A stretch of DNA of 18,542 bases from contig CAJUIK010000028.1 in NCBI GenBank assembly GCA_910585875.1, positions 1 to 18,542 on the forward strand, read 5' to 3'. Positions 14,090 to 18,542 of this stretch are shown in pieces. The DNA comes from an uncultured Eubacteriales bacterium (GTDB lineage: Bacteria; Bacillota; Clostridia; Oscillospirales; Butyricicoccaceae). Below the pieces are notes generated by a model. It worked only from the letters and a program-made list of their open reading frames with translations, did no database searches and was not told where the DNA came from. How positions within the stretch are numbered: position 1 is the first letter of the stretch; the number at the start of each line of letters is the position of its first letter. Position numbers and translations under genes: made by a program.

Positions 14090-15892
14090 ATGTTTAAAAA
14101 CATGAAAGTAAAAAAGAGCCTGATTGTGGGGTTCGGCGTTACGATTTTGATCGCAACGGCGATCCTGGTTTTGGCGGTTTCGATGATAAGCTCTCAAAAA
14201 GGCGCTTATACCGATATTATCGACCACGAAATCAGAGCCAGCGAATTGATTACAGAATGCCGGATGTATGCCAACGTCGCCGCCCGCAATATGCGGGATA
14301 TGACGCTGGATTCGGCTAACAGCTCTCAGAACCAGGACAGACAGGCTCGGATCGACGCGGCTCTGGAGAACCTGGACGCAGCTCTGGAAGAGCTGGACAA
14401 AGTATATCCGCTGAACGACGGCAAGGTGACAGAATACATCCAGTCTGTACATAATTGGGAAAATGAGCTGTCCGCCATCCAGCAGGCTCTGCGCGACAAC
14501 AAGCCTGCGGAAGCGGTAGACCTGATTGTTGAAAGATGCTCCCCCACCCTGAATAATATGGTGTCTATGTCCGACGAGATTGCCTCCCATTTGGAAGATC
14601 AGAAAAACCAGACCATTGAGAAGCAGAAGAAGAGCACCACATATACCACCTTGGCCGTTATCGGCGTGATGATCCTCAACGTAGCTCTGACGCTGTATAT
14701 CGCCACCAAGATTATCCGCAGCATTACCGAACCTGTGGAGCAGGCCCACAACGCGCTGAACGCTTTCAAGAACGGCAAGTTCGACGTTCCGGTCAATTAT
14801 GTCGGCCATAACGAACTGGGCGAGATGTGCGACGCGCTGCGCACCAGCCAGCAGATCTTGAAGGAAGTCATTGAAGATGAATGTCATCTGCTGGAAGAAA
14901 TGGGCGCAGGCAACTTCGACGTGCGCACCAAGGACGAAGGGATGTATGTGGGCGCTCTCAGCTCTGTGCTGTCCTCCGTCCGCATGATCAACAGGGGCCT
15001 CAGCGACGCCCTGGCCCAGATCGACCAGAGCGCCGAGCAGGTCACGGCTGGCGCCGAGCAGGTTTCCACCGGCGCCCAGTCTCTGGCGCAGGGCGCCACA
15101 GAGCAGGCCAGCGCTGTGGAAGAGCTGTCCGCCACCATTGCGGAAATTTCCAATAATTCTCAGAACAACGCCCGCAACAGCCAGGAAGCGATGCGTCATT
15201 CCCAGGAAGCCGGCGGCCAGATCACAGAGAGCTCTGACTATATGCAGAAGATGGTGGCCGCTATGGCCAAAATCTCCAAGTCCTCTGAGGAGATCGGCAA
15301 GATTATCGCCACCATTGAGGATATCGCGTTCCAGACAAATATCTTGGCGCTGAACGCCGCTGTGGAAGCGGCTCGGGCCGGCTCGGCGGGCAAGGGCTTT
15401 GCCGTCGTAGCCGACGAAGTGCGCAACTTGGCCTCTAAGTCCGATCAGGCTGCCAAGGCCACGAAAGAGCTCATCGAGCACTCCATGGATTCTGTCCGCG
15501 AGGGCAACGACATCGTGAAAAACGTCTCTGCCTCTTTGGCTAAGACGGTGGAAAGCTCCAACGAGGTGCTGCAATCCATCCAGCTGATCGCCAAGGCTGC
15601 GGAAGAGGAAGCCGAAGCCATCACCCAGGTGACGGAGGGCATCGACCAGATTTCCGCCGTTGTGCAGACCAACTCCGCCACCAGCGAGCAGTCTGCCGCA
15701 GCCAGCGAAGAGCTTTCCAGCCAGGCCGCTTTGATGAAAGAGCTGCTGACCCGCTTTACCTTGCGGGACGGCGGCGGCAGCGGCTTTGCCCCTCAGCCCC
15801 AGCGGGCGCCGGCGCGCCAGCCTGAGGCGGAATACGAAGAGCCGGCCGAAGAAGGCGCTTACGGCGCTTCCAATATCTTTAGCAAATATTAA
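14090..15892 (+). CDS. Methyl-accepting chemotaxis protein (transmembrane chemoreceptor)
   Basis: This is a 600-residue chemoreceptor that senses an extracellular ligand and controls CheA. Order of parts: TM1 (about 10-33), an external sensor of four-helix-bundle type (about 34-184), TM2 (about 187-209), HAMP (TKIIRSITEPVEQAHNAL onward), a second HAMP-like segment (LLEEMGAGNFDVRTKDEG), then a long coiled-coil signalling domain. The conserved hairpin tip is present (EDIAFQTNILALNAAVEAAR, from Glu410). Gln/Glu-rich stretches on both helices offer methylation and CheD deamidation sites. The last about 40 residues are a disordered Gly/Pro/Glu-rich tail ending ASNIFSKY; no NWETF-type CheR-binding pentapeptide is seen. 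Ribosome site GAGGAGG lies 8 bases upstream. It is only 28 bases behind the FtsE-like gene, so the two may share a transcript. Ligand unknown. Confidence 0.94.
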   Translation: MFKNMKVKKSLIVGFGVTILIATAILVLAVSMISSQKGAYTDIIDHEIRASELITECRMYANVAARNMRDMTLDSANSSQNQDRQARIDAALENLDAALEELDKVYPLNDGKVTEYIQSVHNWENELSAIQQALRDNKPAEAVDLIVERCSPTLNNMVSMSDEIASHLEDQKNQTIEKQKKSTTYTTLAVIGVMILNVALTLYIATKIIRSITEPVEQAHNALNAFKNGKFDVPVNYVGHNELGEMCDALRTSQQILKEVIEDECHLLEEMGAGNFDVRTKDEGMYVGALSSVLSSVRMINRGLSDALAQIDQSAEQVTAGAEQVSTGAQSLAQGATEQASAVEELSATIAEISNNSQNNARNSQEAMRHSQEAGGQITESSDYMQKMVAAMAKISKSSEEIGKIIATIEDIAFQTNILALNAAVEAARAGSAGKGFAVVADEVRNLASKSDQAAKATKELIEHSMDSVREGNDIVKNVSASLAKTVESSNEVLQSIQLIAKAAEEEAEAITQVTEGIDQISAVVQTNSATSEQSAAASEELSSQAALMKELLTRFTLRDGGGSGFAPQPQRAPARQPEAEYEEPAEEGAYGASNIFSKY

Positions 15893-16030
15893 GAGAGGTC
15901 CCGTCCCTTTGACAGCGAATCGGCCGGAAAAGCGGCTCGCCGCGTTTCAGCTTTGTCGATAACCGTGGGACAATCCAGGACGCGCCGCGGCGAGGCGACC
16001 TCGTAACCTGACGGAACTACAATGCCCGCA
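15893..16030 (+). promoter_or_regulatory. Candidate structured RNA leader (unrecognised family) ahead of the FtsA-like gene
   Basis: This 138-base non-coding stretch can pair extensively. GAGGTC (15895-15900) matches GACCTC (15997-16002). Inside it CTCGCCGCG (15936-15944) pairs perfectly with CGCGGCGAG (15986-15994). Two small hairpins lie within: GCCG/CGGC (15923-15936, loop GAAAAG) and TTGTC/GACAA (15953-15973). GTCCC (15903-15907) could alternatively pair with GGGAC (15967-15971). An intrinsic terminator follows at once and then the ribosome site of the next gene, the usual layout of an attenuator or riboswitch. It matches no riboswitch class I know by consensus. It may equally be the 3' untranslated end of the chemoreceptor mRNA. 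No promoter with both elements is visible in it. Confidence 0.4.
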
Positions 16031-16070
16031 ACGGCCAGAAGGCGGCTTTTCGCCGCCTCCTGGCTGTTTT
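16031..16070 (+). terminator. Intrinsic terminator between chemoreceptor and FtsA-like genes
   Basis: GCCAG (16034-16038) and GGCGGC (16041-16046) pair with GCCGCC (16052-16057) and CTGGC (16060-16064). This makes a stem of about 13 bp with one mismatch and a loop of TTTTC, extendable by A-C-G at the base. It is followed by a short T run (16067-16070). It stands 26 bases ahead of the ribosome site of the next gene. Confidence 0.72.
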
Positions 16071-16110
16071 GCGCCTGTGGAGCGGCGGGATATGGAAAAG
16101 GAGCGTTGAC

Positions 16111-18066
16111 ATGGCAGAATATAAAACCCAGGAAAAGGATCTGATCTATGCCCTGGATATCGGGACGCGCAGCGTGGTGGGCGTTGTGGGCAAGCCCTCG
16201 GAAGACCGGCTTAAAGTGCTGGATATCGAGATGGCCGAACACGGAAAACGGGCTATGATGGACGGGCAGATCGACGATATCCAGCAGGTGGCCGGCCTGG
16301 CCCAGGCAGTCACAACCCGGCTGGAGCAGAGGTTAGGCGTTCGGCTGGAGCGGGTGTGCGTGGCTGCCGCCGGCCGGGCCCTGCAAACCCAGACGGGCAG
16401 TTTCCAGCTGGAGCTGGAGGAGGAGCAGACGCTGGACGCCGAAACCATCGGCCGCCTGGAGGCCGGCGCCGTCTCCGCCGCAGAGGAGGCTTTGCAGGCG
16501 GAAGACCAGGGCCGCCGTCAGATGTTTCTGGTGGGATATACAGTGGCCCAATACCGGCTGGACCGGTATCCGCTGACCAATCTGCAATTCCACAGCGGCA
16601 AGCTGGCCGAGGCCGACGTGGTGGCCACCTTTTTGCCTGGCGAAGTGGTGGAGAGCTTATATGCCGCCATGCGGGCCGCAGGCTTGCAGGTGGCTAGCCT
16701 GACGCTGGAGCCCATCGCCGCCATGAACGCCGCGATCCCCGCCGAGCTTCGGCTGCTCAACCTGGCGCTGGTGGACATTGGCGCCGGCACCACCGATATC
16801 GCCCTGTGCAAAGAGGGCAGCGTGGTGGGGTATACCATGGCCACTGTGGCCGGCGACGAGGTGACCGAAGCCATTATGCAGTCTCTTTTGGTGGATTTCA
16901 AAACGGCTGAAGCCATTAAGAGAAGCCTGGGCGAGAAGGAGGAAATCCGTTATCGGGATATTCTAGGTATGGAGGAAACTATTCCCGCCAGCCAGGTGGA
17001 GGAGGCGATCCAGGCGCCGATGGATCGGCTGGCCGACGCCATAGCGAAACAGATTCTCAGCGTCAACGGAGCCCCGCCCTCGGCGGTGTTTCTGGCCGGC
17101 GGCGGCAGCAAGCTCAACGGCCTGCGGGAAAAAATCGCCGCCAGGCTGGAAATGGCGGAAAAGCGGGTGGCTATCGCGGGCAATAATTTTTCCATGAGCT
17201 CTTTTTCCGACGAAGTGGACATTGCCAACCCGGAATATGCCACGCCTCTGGGCATCGCGGTTTCCGCTGGACTGGGGCTGCTCAACGACAGTTATGTGGT
17301 GATGCTCAACGGCCAGCCCGCCAAGCTCTTCCGCAGCGGCGTGCTGTCCTTGCAGGATATCCTGCTGATGAACGGCTACAATTATTCGGAAATGCTGGGC
17401 AAAACGGGTAAAAGCCTGAATCTGACGGTGGATGGAAAGCACGTTGTACTGCGGGGAGAACCGGCGGCGCCCGCCGTGCTCCAGGTCAACGGCAAAGAGG
17501 CGACGCTTTCCAGCCTGATTCACGCTGGGGATCAAATCCGCTTTGTGCCCGCCAAGGACGGCGCTTCCGCCAGCCGGACCTTGGGGCAGCTGCTGGGCCC
17601 CAATTTTGTCGGCAGGGCCTTGGTCAACAACCAAGAAGCGCCGCTGGACACCCAGCTGCAGCAGGGCGACGTGGTGCTCGCCGTCACAGGAACGCCCGGA
17701 CCTATGCCCGTCCAGCCGCCGGCGCCTCCTCGGCCGACGGTTTCGCCGCCGCCCGCTCCTGCCGCCCCGGAACCCCTTCCCAAGCCGACGCCTGCGCCGG
17801 CCCCCGTCGTTCCAGAAGCGCCGCCCCGCCGAGAACCATATCCGGTCCTGCGGCCTAAGCTGCTTCAGCTGCGCCTCAACGGCCAGATGCTGGCTCTGCC
17901 GCCCAAGGAAAACGGCGTTCCCTATTATTTGATGGACCTGCTCCAGTATTCGGGGATCGATTTTGAGCGGCTCAACCGCCCAGTTCGACTGGAAGTCAAC
18001 GGGGAGGAACAGGGGTTTCAGTATCAGCTGAAAGAGCAGGATTCTGTTGTGATTCGTATGTTATAA
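16111..18066 (+). CDS. FtsA-like actin-fold ATPase with C-terminal beta-grasp-like repeats
   Basis: The protein is 651 residues; FtsA is usually about 420. Residues 10-385 are the FtsA/PilM actin fold: phosphate-1 motif ALDIGTRSVVG (Asp16), an FtsA-type SHS2/1C subdomain (about 80-200), phosphate-2 motif LVDIGAGTTDIAL (Asp222) and adenosine motif LAGGGSKLNGL (about 328-338). The amphipathic C-terminal membrane-anchoring helix of FtsA is not seen. Instead there is a module from about 395 to 528, a proline-rich linker (about 529-582) and a further module to the end. Both modules contain a V/L-x-LNGQ strand (N400, N590), so they look like repeated ubiquitin-like units. Start at 16111, with AAAAGGAG 7 bases upstream. 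A terminator precedes it and a lipoprotein gene follows 32 bases later. Likely a cytoskeletal or division-related scaffold; true FtsA is probably encoded elsewhere. Confidence 0.82.
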   Translation: MAEYKTQEKDLIYALDIGTRSVVGVVGKPSEDRLKVLDIEMAEHGKRAMMDGQIDDIQQVAGLAQAVTTRLEQRLGVRLERVCVAAAGRALQTQTGSFQLELEEEQTLDAETIGRLEAGAVSAAEEALQAEDQGRRQMFLVGYTVAQYRLDRYPLTNLQFHSGKLAEADVVATFLPGEVVESLYAAMRAAGLQVASLTLEPIAAMNAAIPAELRLLNLALVDIGAGTTDIALCKEGSVVGYTMATVAGDEVTEAIMQSLLVDFKTAEAIKRSLGEKEEIRYRDILGMEETIPASQVEEAIQAPMDRLADAIAKQILSVNGAPPSAVFLAGGGSKLNGLREKIAARLEMAEKRVAIAGNNFSMSSFSDEVDIANPEYATPLGIAVSAGLGLLNDSYVVMLNGQPAKLFRSGVLSLQDILLMNGYNYSEMLGKTGKSLNLTVDGKHVVLRGEPAAPAVLQVNGKEATLSSLIHAGDQIRFVPAKDGASASRTLGQLLGPNFVGRALVNNQEAPLDTQLQQGDVVLAVTGTPGPMPVQPPAPPRPTVSPPPAPAAPEPLPKPTPAPAPVVPEAPPRREPYPVLRPKLLQLRLNGQMLALPPKENGVPYYLMDLLQYSGIDFERLNRPVRLEVNGEEQGFQYQLKEQDSVVIRML

Positions 18067-18098
18067 CTCTGAAGATCTGAAGAACGGAGTATGGAACT

Positions 18099-18542
18099 AT
18101 GGAAGGCAAAAAAATCAAATTGATTGCTCTTTTGACGGCCTTGGCTTGTCTGGCCTCCGGCTGCGGCAAGGGGGATGAGGAAAAGGAAGAATCCCATACG
18201 CTGAAGGAATACGCTTTGGGCGGCCAAACCGTGGCCGCTTTGCAGCCGGAGGAGGAAGACGTTCAGGGCGTGAAGGATTTGACCCAGGTCTATCGTTACA
18301 GCGGTCTGGAGGACGCAGGCGCCACTGTGAAAAATTATGTGGACCAGCTTACCGACTCGGAAAACGGCTTCAGCGTGGTGGACGCCAATTTTGTGCGGAC
18401 GGATAAGCCGGATTTCACCCAGGAATCCGGCACTGTGCATTTGGCCCGCCGTTTGGAAGTGGAGGAAGAAGCCGCCGAAGAGCCTGCGGACGAAAAGTCT
18501 GAGAAGGACGAAAAGTCTGAGAAGGACGAAAAGTCTGAGAAG
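18099..18542 (+). CDS. Lipoprotein of unknown function, 3' truncated by window
   Basis: The first 148 codons are in the window. The N-terminus is a lipoprotein signal peptide: basic MEGKKIK, hydrophobic LIALLTALACLAS, then lipobox ASGC with lipidated Cys22. The mature part is acidic with no domain I recognise (DLTQVYRYSGLEDAG and AATVKNYVDQL-like segments suggest a small folded region at about 55-110). It then enters a charged Glu/Lys/Ser tail that ends in DEKSEK repeats running off the window. The start at 18099 is chosen over ATG 18091, which hits a stop after ten codons; GGAG (18086-18089) fits the 18099 start. The gene lies 32 bases after the FtsA-like gene and is probably cotranscribed, so a link between a surface lipoprotein and that ATPase is possible. 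Confidence 0.8.
   Translation, partial: MEGKKIKLIALLTALACLASGCGKGDEEKEESHTLKEYALGGQTVAALQPEEEDVQGVKDLTQVYRYSGLEDAGATVKNYVDQLTDSENGFSVVDANFVRTDKPDFTQESGTVHLARRLEVEEEAAEEPADEKSEKDEKSEKDEKSEK
18489..18542 (+). repeat. 18-bp tandem repeat, at least three exact copies, in the lipoprotein gene
   Basis: The unit GACGAAAAGTCTGAGAAG occurs at 18489-18506, 18507-18524 and 18525-18542 without a single difference, and reaches the window edge. It encodes DEKSEK in frame. Because the unit is six codons, change in copy number would alter tail length without breaking the frame. Confidence 0.95.

Noticed and set aside
14042..15574. A long open frame (510 codons) on the - strand across the chemoreceptor gene
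   Set aside because: Antisense to a textbook chemoreceptor, with a composition typical of shadow frames and no recognisable motif.
15909..15914. A perfect TTGACA -35 box ahead of the FtsA-like gene
   Set aside because: No acceptable -10 hexamer occurs 16-18 bases downstream, and the box lies within the candidate folded region.
15893..16030. A cyclic di-GMP-I, SAM, cobalamin or T-box riboswitch
   Set aside because: None of the conserved core blocks of those classes is present; only a generic structured leader can be claimed.
18091..18123. ATG at 18091 as the lipoprotein start
   Set aside because: That frame stops after ten codons; the frame from 18099 gives a signal peptide and lipobox.
1..18542. 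CRISPR arrays, tRNA or rRNA genes, insertion sequences, phage genes
   Set aside because: I saw no direct-repeat/spacer pattern, no tRNA-like cloverleaf, no transposase and no inverted terminal repeats; the only direct repeats found are those within fliD and the lipoprotein gene.

Overview
The window reads as a flagellar and chemotaxis locus from a Gram-positive, motile member of the Firmicutes, most likely class Clostridia. The reasons are strong AGGAGG-type ribosome sites, a FliA/SigD-type sigma gene inside the flagellar operon, two FlhO/FlhP-type rod proteins, and the CheC, CheD and CheV trio. G+C is fairly high by eye (about 55-60 %), which would suit an Oscillospiraceae-like lineage, but I cannot place it more finely.

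Region 1 (1-6787, + strand) is a tight operon. It holds the 3' end of flhA, the motility sigma factor, flgF/flgG-like rod genes, cheC, cheD, cheV and an EAL-HDOD signalling protein. Gaps are short or negative: flhA and sigma overlap by 4 bases, cheC and cheD by 14. A 15-bp-stem terminator at 6751-6787 closes it.

Region 2 (6830-8401, - strand) is a two-gene operon running against the rest. It encodes an orphan ParA/Soj-type ATPase with a TTG start, followed by a ComFB-domain protein. The ComFB protein has a basic N-terminus and a long Pro/Glu/Gln-rich linker. No parB lies nearby. I regard this pair as the best candidate here for an undescribed system: a ParA ATPase working with a possible cyclic-dinucleotide-sensing adaptor next to chemotaxis and flagellar genes.

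Region 3 (8444-12149, + strand) is fliD, fliS and a FliT-like chaperone gene. A sequence close to the SigD promoter consensus precedes fliD. FliD is long (881 aa) and has an internal tandem 32-residue repeat.

Region 4 (12114-15892) has a membrane-anchored C39-like cysteine peptidase on the - strand. Divergent from it are an FtsE-like ABC ATPase without an FtsX partner and a methyl-accepting chemotaxis protein.

Region 5 (15893-18542, + strand) starts with a 138-base stretch capable of extensive pairing. It is followed by an intrinsic terminator just upstream of the ribosome site of an FtsA-like ATPase. That protein has an unusual C-terminus of repeated beta-grasp-like units and a proline linker. 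A lipoprotein gene follows and runs off the window inside an 18-bp tandem repeat.

As a working picture, the sigma factor would switch on late genes such as fliD-fliS. The rod proteins and FlhA build the basal body and export gate. CheC/CheD/CheV and the receptor run chemotactic adaptation. The ParA, FtsE-like and FtsA-like ATPases suggest that positioning, envelope or division functions are coupled to motility in this organism. That coupling is inferred from gene order only.
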